From contig JAGTJM010000030.1 in assembly GCA_020747015.1 (NCBI GenBank), positions 1 to 64,000 on the forward strand: 64,000 nt of DNA, given 5' to 3'. The stretch's first letter is position 1; every line of letters begins with the position of its first letter. The position numbers and the translations under genes were made by a program. Source of the DNA: Pyrenochaeta sp. MPI-SDFR-AT-0127. Taxonomy: Eukaryota > Ascomycota > Dothideomycetes > Pleosporales > Cucurbitariaceae. Positions 24,714-33,684 of the stretch are shown piece by piece. The notes below the pieces were generated by a model that was not told the origin of the DNA, ran no database searches, and was given only the letters and a program-made list of their open reading frames with translations.

Positions 24714-25076
24714 ATGCCAACAACTGAAGACAACGTGGAGACAGTTACGGAGCGTATGCGGCGAAAGAAACGAAAGCTAGAGACTGGGCCGAAAGAAAAA
24801 CCCTCCTCATCACTTTCCATAAAGGCAAGTTAAGTACCATTTGCCTCATTTGATGACCCATTAACCAATGTGTAGAAAGCACTGGATGTCAAGAAGCTAC
24901 AGAGGCGTATCGAGCGTCTTCTAGAGCTTCAGGATCACAAGGCGCTCATTGAGAAACAGAATAAGAGCCTTCGGACATCAGCGATGGTCGTTGAGGGAGC
25001 AAAAAGGCTATTCTTGGAGGAAGCAGGGAAGGACTTGGAGTTCGTCAGCACGGCACTTAAGCGCTTGAGGAAGTGA
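24714..25076 (+). CDS. Cluster gene B: small basic coiled-coil protein
   Basis: Not recognised. Exons are 24714-24824 and 24876-25076, giving 103 residues. The intron 24825-24875 appears to be GC-AG (AAG|GCAAGT, acceptor TGTAG). Splicing there is phase 0 and joins SLSIK to KALDVKKLQRRIERLLELQD, whereas the nearest GT donor runs quickly to a stop. The N-terminus is Lys/Arg-rich (ERMRRKKRKLE), consistent with a nuclear signal or DNA contact, and the rest is a predicted coiled coil with regular hydrophobic spacing, ending ALKRLRK. The intron itself holds a one-mismatch copy of the local palindrome (24846-24856). Convergent with gene C, 226 bp apart. Confidence 0.6.
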
Positions 25077-25251
25077 TAACACACAAGCACACAAACACCA
25101 TCACTGGCCGCAGAATAGACGATGCACTGGGAGACTACGGGACGGTGGGCTATTTCCAACATGTTGGAGAGTCTCTAGCTAACTCATTACATGATCATCC
25201 TGGTCATCTACCTAAGTCCCAGCTCATTTCGCTTTTCCCTCGCTGTCTTCT

Positions 25252-25263
25252 CCCCCCCCCCCC
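25252..25263. repeat. Poly-C tract
   Basis: A run of 12 C in the spacer between the 3' ends of genes B and C. Length in the source may be uncertain, as for any homopolymer. Confidence 0.8.
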
Positions 25264-25302
25264 GTGTACTTTGCCGACGACCAACGATATTCCTCTAGTC
25301 TC

Positions 25303-25913
25303 CTAAGTAGCCTTTTGAATGTCCTCGCCGATCTCCTTCCAACCAGGTTGAGACCGGTCGTCCTCATCTAAGCCTTCCCATTCCTCCTGCACAGCCTGCC
25401 TGAATGCCCTAAAGTGCTCCTCTAGCCTGTCTAGATTTCCTCGTACACCCTCTCTGAGTTTCTTGAGGCTCTCATCGAGCTCGCACTGTCGCCAAATAAG
25501 CTTCTACTGGCAGTGGCAGTGGCATTCGATCATCAGATGAGACTTACCATAATCTCCTTAGTTGTAGCCTGCGGATGCAACGCGGCAGTCCAATTATCCC
25601 CATCTTCTGATTTTCTGTTGAGTGCAGGATGAGACATCCGCAGATTTTCATTCTCGATTTCTAGCGCTTTGATTTCCATTTTCGTGTCGCTGATGGCTTG
25701 CTCCACTTCAGCCAATTTTCGTGCGAGTACCTCGGGGTTGAGAGAAGAGCTTGCAGCGTGTAACTCCTTCAATTGTTGTGGTGTCATCGTATTGGGCCAA
25801 AGTATTTCTGAGTGGAAGTATTTGCGTCTTGTTAGAGGGCTTGCCTCATCTGATGGGCTTACTAGGTGCGCATAAATATTATGCTGCCAAGGATCTTGCC
25901 CGTTTGCTACCAT
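25303..25913 (-). CDS. Cluster gene C: small coiled-coil protein
   Basis: Not recognised. Exons on the minus strand are 25548-25913 and 25303-25485, giving 182 residues. The join at ATTATG|GTAAGT with acceptor CGACAG is phase 0 and adds a coherent acidic helical tail (CELDESLKKLREGVRGNLDR to GEDIQKAT). Residues about 57-92 form a coiled coil (EVLARKLAEVEQAISDTKME). The N-terminus contains YAHLVSPSDEAS, whose SDE is encoded by a one-mismatch copy of the palindrome. The intron carries an exact copy (25530-25540). The start at 25913 is the first ATG in this frame; a short upstream exon cannot be excluded. Only 112 bp separate it from the divergent gene D, so they probably share a promoter. Confidence 0.62.
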
Positions 25914-26025
25914 CTTGCCACAACGCTCAGACCCTCTATGGGCATCTCTTCAGCTTTTACGATAACCTGAGTCATTGTAAGTCCAACTGGCCATCTTGTC
26001 GCTCTACTCTCCGTTGCCGTTAAGA

Positions 26026-28447
26026 ATGATGAACTTCGAGTATGGCAACCCTTTGGATCGGCATCGAGCCTCACCGAGATCAGCATACAAAAAGGTCGGG
26101 GACGTTGATCTATGGACAAAATGCGTACATTTAACGGGGTATATGGAAGGCCTCACTCCAGGCGCCGATCGGCTGGAGCAAGTTGACTTCGAGAGCAACG
26201 ATAGTACGACGGATATAGATTCAAGCGGATATGAAACGGAAGAAGGCGGCGACAAGACTAAGAAAGCTCAAAGGGTCGCACCGATGCATCCCACCCTATC
26301 GGATGAGGAGGTGATAAGGAAAGCCTTCGAACTCTTCAGCCTTGGCCTCCAGACGCCATCACACAATATTTCATCCCCGTACTCACTAAAACAAACGCCA
26401 CCAGAGTTTCTTGAACACCACATTGAGTTCATGCCACATCAAAAAAGTGAGGCTGGACGGTTGATTCGGATGGTCCTCGGAAGCCATAGCTCATCTGATG
26501 ATAACATCGTCTCATCAGAAGACCAAGGCAGTGTATCGTTAGCCGCCAACGATCCGATTGATTCGGTGCATGGCGCAGTTGTCGACTTCGAGATGGGTCT
26601 AGGGAAAACCTACATCATAATAGGTGAGTTTATTCGGCATGTATCAATACTCATTAGACTAATAGAGATTTCAGCGCTGCTGAACGCGATGATACAGGCG
26701 GGTCGGCAGGAAGCAACACTGTTGCTTGTTCCAGTCCAGCTCCTTAGCATGTGGGACAAAGAACTATCTAAATTCTTAGTGAGCGAGCATCTAGTTTATC
26801 GTATGATATAGTCTCGTCTCTTTAAGCCAGAAACTAATCGTTACAGGACCTGAGTATCCGATGGAACCAGACCACGTAGAATCATTCTCAGTCGTGTTGA
26901 CATCATATGATGATGTGCGGCGAGAGTATGAAGCATATCGCGACATAGCTTTGTACCGAGATGAGATGCGCAACCGTAGCTCCTTAGGTCCATTGCCTCG
27001 CCGACGAAGTTACCCTTTAATGGTGATTGTTTTCGGTACGATCATCGCGGATGAGGTCACCAAGATCACGAGGTCCTCGTCAAAGACCTCACGGGCGGCA
27101 TGTACACTACAAGCACTGAACAGGATTGGTTTGACGGGCACGCCTTTAGAAAACGATTATGTAGAACTCCAGACTTTGCTAGAGTTCCTCCGTATTAAAC
27201 CATGGGATGACGCACAGGTTTTCAACTCGGTAAGTAGCTTTTCTTATTTATTAGGAGAGCTTCTAAAGCCTAATTTCCTTGCAGTACTTCATCGCGAGAA
27301 AGAAGAAAAGAAGCAAAGCCAAAACGCTTAAAGGTTATCGCCTCTGGATCCTAGCGATGAGCTTGAGAGCTTGCTTGCACCCGCTGGCCTTAGACGACCT
27401 ATTCGATGGAGTACAAGCAGTGGAATTCAAACGCCATTCCACCGTGACAGTAAAACATGATCTCACATTTGATGAATACGAACACCAGAAGAATACCAAA
27501 ATCCTTTGGGATCCGCCGCGCAAGAAAGCTCGATCAAAGAGAAAGGGGGAGGGACATGAGGGAAAAAGGAGCCGTCTTCCTGAAATTCTCAAGGCAAGGA
27601 TGAAGTGTGTGCATATTGCATGTGGCGACTATGCGTATGGGGACCAAGGAGCGAGCGATTACTGTTCTGAAGGCGATTTGGAAGGCACTTTGGGCACCAT
27701 AAGGCCTGCTTTCGGCGCCGCCACATCCGATGAGCAAGCACATATCTCACCTTCAGCAAAATCCAACCGTGAGAAGCTTCTCAAAGACACGGAGAACAAT
27801 TGGTCGTCTTCAAGAATCATGGAGCTTTTGAAGATCCTCAAGACGCTGCTCAAGGATAAGGATGGTGGTAAGATTCTGATATTTGATGAGTTTCTCCAAA
27901 CGCTCGACGTCATCTCTAATGCTCTAAGAGCTAGCAAGATCCCATTTCTGCAGCTTAATGGACACTTGCCCATGAAAAAGCGAGATGGTGTCATCGAACA
28001 GTTCATGGACAAAAAGGACAAGATTAGAATCCTTGTTCTTACCATCCAATGTGGAGGGCTTGGACTCACACTGACGCAAGCTACTAGTGTCTTCATCATG
28101 ACACCGCGCTGGAACCCATTCCTGGATCTGCAGGCAATTGCACGAGCAAACAGAAAGGGGCAAATGAGAAAGGTCACCGTCTGGGAATTTTACTCTCACA
28201 AATCCATAGAACGCCGGGTGATCAAGGCGCGTCAGAAGAAACTGAAAAAGTCTGACACAGTCCTGAGGCCGACCGCCGTGCCAGATGATGTGTGTACAAG
28301 CATGATGCTATGGAACGAAACCACTTTCCGCGAAAAGGCAAGATATGAAAACGCACACAATTGTGATTGCTTTAAGCTAACGTCTCATAGCTCCCTAAAC
28401 TTCAACTCAAGCGGCCAAGAGCCGCCACAACTGTAGATCAGTCTTGA
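26026..28447 (+). CDS. Cluster gene D: SNF2-family ATPase/helicase
   Basis: Exons are 26026-26623, 26675-26800, 26847-27229, 27285-28337 and 28391-28447, giving 738 residues. Motif I is DFEMGLGKT (about 190-198), motif Ia LLLVPVQLLSMW, motif II ADE (about 309), motif III LTGTPLEN (about 338), motif IV ILIFDEF, motif V CGGLGLTLTQA and motif VI QAIARANRKGQ (about 651; usual form QAIDRAHRIGQ, both arginines kept). It is therefore probably active. It resembles the Rad16/Rad5 group but has no RING finger between the lobes. The last intron (28338-28390) appears to be GC-AG with AAG|GCAAG and branch GCTAACG, giving the tail LPKLQLKRPRAATTVDQS; without it the frame ends at 28436. Two palindrome copies 21 bp apart encode SSSDDNIVSSED. 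Its 3' end overlaps gene E. Confidence 0.85.
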
Positions 28448-29479
28448 CAAAATGCAATGCCAGTCGTATGGAAGTACTATGAGGAAGGCCTCCATAGTTT
28501 GGTAAACGCAAAATATATTCCCTAGATCCACTTCAACCAATGAAATTGCATCATGCTTGACCATCAAACCATCATGCAGCTTGTCATATCTCCGCAAGAA
28601 GTTCATGTCTATCTCGACAATCTCTCCAACTTGTCCTGTACGGATGCCAAGCGTTGGATTTCAACGTCCGTAAGAAACATACCGAGAAATTCCTCATTGC
28701 TCATCGATTCGTCGCTTTTAGTAGATCCACTCTCACTGTCCATTGGATCGTCGGCTTCGTGAGATTCTCTCTCGCTGCCCATCTGATGGTGGCTTTCAAT
28801 AGACTCATCCTCGCTATCAGTCATGCAGTTGTTAAGACTATCATCTGGTAGATTCGAAAATAGAAACATTTCCCATTTGAAAAAATCAAATGGCGTAATA
28901 GCAGAGCCTAACACTCTTCGAAAATCACCCATCTCTTTCAGTAGCTCCTATTAAAGGTTAATTCTCACTGTCTTTGATCCTTTAGATGACACTTGCATTA
29001 GATGGAGCACTCTTCAACGCCAGCTTAGCCTGTAGCTGTCTACCAATCCTGGTGTATTGTGCTTTATTTAGCTCCTTGCCGTCGATGAATGCGCCAACGA
29101 TATCATCAGAGTGGGCGGTTTTCTGCTTCTTAGCCGTATGCTCATCGCCGTCTTGGTTTCTAATTTTATTGGAAGGTGTAGGGTTTCCATCCTTGGCGAT
29201 ATCAAGAGATACGTACTGGCCAAGCCAGTCTTCCTTGATTGCAGACGTGCGCTTTGCTTCGGGATGGTTTCGGTAGCGTAAGTCCCAGACGCTGACTTCC
29301 TTCTGCGACACCGTGATATCGCTGAGGCCGATGTAAGTCTTTGAGTATGATGATGTAGGAGATGGTTTGCCCTTATTGGCTCGCGAAAAGAATCTCATGG
29401 TAAGTTCTTCGCGATTCTTATTCTTCCCTACACGAATGCGTCGGTGTTCATCGTAGAACTTCGCTTTTGGCAGAGCCAT
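28385..29479 (-). CDS. Cluster gene E: acidic Ser/Asp/Glu-rich unknown protein
   Basis: Not recognised. Proposed exons on the minus strand are 28997-29479, 28683-28947 and 28385-28635, giving 332 residues. The second intron is strong (CTCG|GTATGT, acceptor GTACAG, 47 nt) and joins EEFLG to QVGEIVEIDMNFLRRYDKL. The first appears to be GC-AG (AAT|GCAAGT, acceptor TTTAATAG). Residues 1-160 are basic and globular-looking (EHRRIRVGKNKNREELTMRF, VWDLRYRNH); about 195-245 form an acidic Ser/Glu/Asp stretch (TDSEDESIESHHQMGSERES); the C-terminus looks folded. An intron within the last exon that would shorten the tail is possible. With this model, the last 63 bp lie under the 3' end of gene D on the other strand. 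Confidence 0.6.
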
Positions 29480-29952
29480 TGTTCAACCAATGAGGTAAAT
29501 GGAGAGTAGTTGGCGTATTCACAGGGCTGAGGAGTTGTCAAGGACATGAGGTAGCCAGCGGATTATAAGCCTAGGCACTAGCTAAGTCGCATGTAAAATG
29601 CTCTCACTAGATGATGTCTCTCACTTGACTAAAGATGCAAAATAGACATTGATAGATGGCGCAAGAAACTAGCTATCCTTTGTGACCTTTACTTCAGGCC
29701 TCACTTTCGTTTGGAACAGCGAGACTACTGGAGTTTATTACACTCTAGTCGCACCGATATGTCATTATTATATCCGCTATCAGATGAGAGTAAGTCACAT
29801 GTTAGAACGTCGGAGCTGTAGATTCCGTATCATAGACTCGTGTGATAAAACAATAGAAAACATCGTGACTCTTCAATTGAAGTGCCGATTTTGTTAGTTG
29901 CATGCATCGTCTTCCCTCGTTGTCTCATCTGATGATGCAGTGGGACAAGCTC
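29480..29952. other. Spacer between cluster genes E and F with palindrome copies
   Basis: 473 bp between two genes on the minus strand. It contains palindrome-like sites at about 29602 (TCACTAGATGA), 29776 and an exact TCATCTGATGA at 29925-29935, just past the stop of gene F. A short plus-strand frame (29682-29897) has no support. Confidence 0.5.
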
Positions 29953-32097
29953 TCACATCCTCTTTATCAAGTCAGCCCATGCCCTCAAAAGGTGTTGATC
30001 TGACTCTTCTGCCATCTCCATGACATCGGCTAACTTTGTATGAACGTTTCGAATGTGCCGAGTGATATGGTTCATCTCGATCTCCTCATCGCAGCCTTCA
30101 TACGGACAGATAGCGACTGCAACTGGCCGCTTAACGCAGTCCTTTGCCTTGTGACGCTTTAGGTCTTTGAAAGTGACTTGCCATCCGCACCAGTTACAGC
30201 ATACACTAGGATTCTGATGGGCCTTCAAGTGTTTGCGCAATGCATCATCCGATGAGCACACGATTCTGCACATTGCCCTTGGACATGGGGAGGATAACTT
30301 TGATTTTACCTCCTCCGGGTGAGCCGCAGCACGATGACGGTTCATAGCAGTAGTTGAGGTCATCTCTGCCTCACAATCGTTGATACCACAAATTTGCCCT
30401 TCATCCACATGGCGGTTGATATGTTGTTTGAAGTTATTCTTCTTGGTACCCTCATCTAATGGTTTCGAACATAACGTGCATATCCGCTTCTTGAGGCCCT
30501 CATCCACCAAATGTCCGATGACAGACTCACGAGCCGTGAACTTGCCCTGACAACAAGGACATATCCACTTGCCATCTTTTGATATTATACTATGCGATGA
30601 TAGCCTCATTGACTGGTGCCCTGCTAGCTGACGCGCTCTCTTTGCTTCAGGAGTGTACTCTACTGCTTGTACGTCACGAGTTCTCGTCCTTGATAACACG
30701 CCGTGGTCAGGTACCGGGACTTTGGCATTGCGCTGTCTACCCATAATCTGCCGATTTTTCCGCGCAGCCAAGCTAAGAAGGGTTTTATTACAGGCAACTT
30801 TGATTAGATCGCTGAAAAAAGGCTGTAGGGCCATCGCATCATGTTCATCAGATGATCGGGAAAGCGCCGATAAGATGTGGGCTGCCGGGATGAGTGCGTG
30901 ATTTCCCTGATCGAGCCAGATCAGATGGGATAAGGCAACTGAATCCTCATCAAGCCGTCGAATCAGCTCTAGATAACCTTTCATATTGCTGAAAGCGCCA
31001 TCATGCCCAAGGGAGCACAGTACCACTTCATGATCAGCCCATAGAGCGGTCCGCAATTCGATGATTTGGCCATTGGTAGAAGAAGCCAAATTTTCATTCG
31101 ATGAGACCGCAGCCAACGTGACCTGTACATATTCGATGAGGCAGCAGCATTCTTCAGCTCCATGGGATGGTGAGGCATAGTGGTAGTCATTCAACCACAC
31201 TGTAAATAGGCCACGGGCGTGGTCAGAGAGCTGCTCATGCCAATACCTCCGTGTCTCGTGGTAGCCCATCGCGCTCTTCCGAACCAAGCATACGACACGG
31301 ATCTTCCTCTGCTCATCGGTTCTTCTAGCAGGCAATGCAGGAAAAGAGGGCAGCGGCGATGTATTGGAACATAGCAGCATGTCTGACGTGGCTGACATCT
31401 CATCTAGTGAGGCGGGAGATGATTTCATCGATGAGATACCAAATTGAATAGTCTGGGACGATGAGAACGAGAAGGGAGCAGCTCCATTAGATGAGAAGGG
31501 AACAGGGGAGCAACCTGTAGATGAAAGAAGAGATGCGGCTTTCTCATCTAACGGGAAGCATGTTTGGGTGGCCTCATGAGATGAGAAAGTGTATGGAATA
31601 CCGTCATGAGACGAAAGCCTTGCTAGGGGCACCTCGCTGGATGAGAAGCTACTTTGAGTCACATTGAATTGCTGGAGACCAGCAGGAGCACTCTTATTAG
31701 ATAAGAAATGCATTGAGAACCCCTCATCGAGTGGGCAGGTGTTTCCGAGAGTGTCATGAAGAGAAAGGCCAGGGGGTCCTTGTACATTGCACGAACTCGC
31801 GTTGAGGACGTGAAGCTGGGGTTGGATATTTAACGAGGCTCGTTGAGCATCGCTCTCAGTACCGGCTGTTTTTAATCCGACTACTCGAGTGACAGGGCGA
31901 AGGGGCTCATTTGATGAGCCAAGAGGATTCAGTTTTACTAGGTATTGGGCTATTCCGCCAGTAGACATGGCCGAATCCGCCTTAGGCGAGGGTAAATGCC
32001 ACTCATCTGATAAGAAAGCGCTCTTTGAGTCTGATGTATTAGGCACGTTGCGCGTCCGCGCAGTTGGGCTTGTAGATGCCTTCATTCTTTTTGCCAT
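29953..32097 (-). CDS. Cluster gene F: C2H2 zinc-finger protein with palindrome-encoded repeats
   Basis: Single open exon, 714 residues, starting at ATG 32097 (MAKRMKAS). Three parts are visible. Residues about 20-265 are disordered and contain around 15 degenerate repeats of the form (F/L)SS(D/N/H)E, for example FLSDEW, SSNEP, FSSSEV and FSSHEA; each lies on a copy of the local palindrome. Residues about 266-500 look globular (KIRVVCLVRKSAMGYHETRR, HEVVLCSLGHDGAFSNMKG) with no family I know. Residues about 505-690 hold a tandem set of Cys/His fingers (WICPCCQGKFTARESVIGHL, CGINDCEAEMTSTTAMNRHR, CNWCGWQVTFKDLKRHK, CPYEGCDEEIEMNHITRHIR). Nucleic-acid binding is likely from the fingers. Whether it binds the palindrome is a hypothesis. 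No transposase catalytic motif was seen. Confidence 0.8.
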   Translation of the reverse strand: MAKRMKASTSPTARTRNVPNTSDSKSAFLSDEWHLPSPKADSAMSTGGIAQYLVKLNPLGSSNEPLRPVTRVVGLKTAGTESDAQRASLNIQPQLHVLNASSCNVQGPPGLSLHDTLGNTCPLDEGFSMHFLSNKSAPAGLQQFNVTQSSFSSSEVPLARLSSHDGIPYTFSSHEATQTCFPLDEKAASLLSSTGCSPVPFSSNGAAPFSFSSSQTIQFGISSMKSSPASLDEMSATSDMLLCSNTSPLPSFPALPARRTDEQRKIRVVCLVRKSAMGYHETRRYWHEQLSDHARGLFTVWLNDYHYASPSHGAEECCCLIEYVQVTLAAVSSNENLASSTNGQIIELRTALWADHEVVLCSLGHDGAFSNMKGYLELIRRLDEDSVALSHLIWLDQGNHALIPAAHILSALSRSSDEHDAMALQPFFSDLIKVACNKTLLSLAARKNRQIMGRQRNAKVPVPDHGVLSRTRTRDVQAVEYTPEAKRARQLAGHQSMRLSSHSIISKDGKWICPCCQGKFTARESVIGHLVDEGLKKRICTLCSKPLDEGTKKNNFKQHINRHVDEGQICGINDCEAEMTSTTAMNRHRAAAHPEEVKSKLSSPCPRAMCRIVCSSDDALRKHLKAHQNPSVCCNWCGWQVTFKDLKRHKAKDCVKRPVAVAICPYEGCDEEIEMNHITRHIRNVHTKLADVMEMAEESDQHLLRAWADLIKRM

Positions 32098-33684
32098 CTG
32101 TCTGCCGTACCCGTCCCCCAGTCAGTATTCCTGATTTCTGGTCAATAATTGTATCGTGACTGGCATATATATTGAATAGAAGGTGTCTCAGGTGGATGCT
32201 GCGCGATGGTAGGTAAAGAGCACTGGCTTGTACCCGCGCCTTCCCCCGAGGGTCGACACGTGAGTAGCATCCAGGGCAGGCGCGATAGTGAGGAGCTGCC
32301 AAGCTCATAGCAACATTAAGCAGCTATAAAGCCCTAAAAAAACTACAAGCTTACGCTGGGAGTTATCTTTCATGCATCGCATCACTCCATAGTCAGTAAC
32401 TCAGAGCAATTGTGCGAGCGTAAACATGGCCATACTAGCACAGAATTGATGAAGGTCAACACTCAGACTTCCCCGCGCGAGAGCCTTGGGTTCTCCGAAA
32501 CAACGAAGTCAGGATGCAAATATATCGAAATGAAGTCCAGCTCACATTGAGAGATGGGTGCCACTGGTTTTGAGAGAGGATTTCGAGCAGTAGCGATTGC
32601 AGAAAGGCATTAACGTAGAGCACTTGTTGCCAGAAGCATTTGCCGATAGACGGTGTGTTAAGGTAATCCAACCGAATCCAATTCTTATGATGGAGCCCCA
32701 ACGAATTACATTATATAAATCTAATGTCGACAAATGATAAGCCCAACTTATGAGACAATATAGAGGAGTGAGAAACGACTCCAGAGAAGTGACTTGTTAA
32801 AGGACACAAAAGTAAAGCGTGAAAAGAATCTAAAGAAAGATAGTCGCTCATCTGAAGTTCTCTGTAGCATCGTCCTATAAGTAGTAGATAGCCCATAGCT
32901 GTATCTTTGACGGCCACCTGGTCCTCATCTCAGCTTTCTCGTACTAACATTGTAATGCGACGTACAATGTGACTGGCCTCTGTTGAATTCCCTAGAGTCA
33001 CTATTCATAGATTATTGAAAATATAGGTATACGTGAGGCAAAGATGGGTTTCAGGTATTCGTTGGGTGGCGAGGCATGTCAGATCTCCGTTATGTCGATC
33101 AGTTCTAGCTATTATGGACAAGGGAACATCCCCGATGCATTCGTCGCTTCTGCTTTCCTTGGCACAGCTACACAACAATCTCTAGGCACATTACATCAGC
33201 GAATTATGATAGCCATGTTAGAAAAAAGTCCTCACGGTAAGTGGCAATTTCATATACTTGAGAGGCTCAACTCCCGTCCTCTGTAATGCTTGGTCCCGTT
33301 CGCAGCGCTTGGTAACATCCAAGACGTATCTTGACCGTATCGCAAGATACCAAGACAATGACGATTAGTTCTGTCCATGGTACAACCCCCCGCAAGTGAG
33401 ATAAAAGCATTGCATTAGAACTTTTAACAACAATGCATACCGCAGGATCCTGTTTGTCCTTAGACGTGTAGTAATAGACTTTAGTTGAAAGGGGCGTATT
33501 GTTTCTTCATAAACAGAGCTTACCTGTTCCCCTCGGTGGCATCAAAGAGTGGTGGGATTGGACAAGAGCATGTGCATGTAGAGAGCATCAGAGAGGTACA
33601 GGGTGGGCATAGAAAGTGACCAGACACGTGCATGACAGAGTTTGAAAATATTGATATCGGATGATATTCTGCTGAGTTGATAGT
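32098..33684. other. Gene-free right flank of the cluster
   Basis: 1.6 kb of AT-rich sequence. Palindrome copies stop here apart from a weak variant near 33655. No terminal inverted repeat or target-site duplication matching the left flank could be found by eye. A 33044-33286 open frame has no support. Confidence 0.4.

Larger units (their letters stand above)
24300..32020. repeat. Dispersed short palindrome TCATC-N-GATGA across genes A-F
   Basis: An 11-bp interrupted palindrome recurs across the cluster. Exact copies start at 25530, 26491, 29925, 30245 and 30845; a spacerless form TCATCGATGA is at 31425. Copies with one mismatch start at 24846, 25846, 26512, 27723, 31094, 31574 and 32003. 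Copies with two or more differences include those near 24311, 28779, 29776, 30452, 31400, 31484 and 31907 (GGCTCATTTGATGAGCC). Locations include exons of A, C, D, E and F, introns of B and C, and the E-F spacer. The codon frame is not constant: SDE or SSDE in C, D and F, but HHQM in E and LIE at one site in F. One exact match per about a megabase is expected by chance with equal base use. Confidence 0.85.

Noticed and set aside
29682..29897. 71-codon frame in the spacer between genes E and F
   Set aside because: No good start context, splice partner or domain; it contains a motif copy but nothing supports translation.
23107..32097. Giant transposon (Starship-type) or DNA transposon reading of the block
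   Set aside because: No tyrosine recombinase/DUF3435, DDE transposase, Rep/helicase of Helitrons, or terminal repeats were seen; kept only as a broad hypothesis of mobility.
33044..33286. 80-codon plus-strand frame to the right of the cluster
   Set aside because: Isolated, with no splice sites or similarity; could be a relic but is not supportable.
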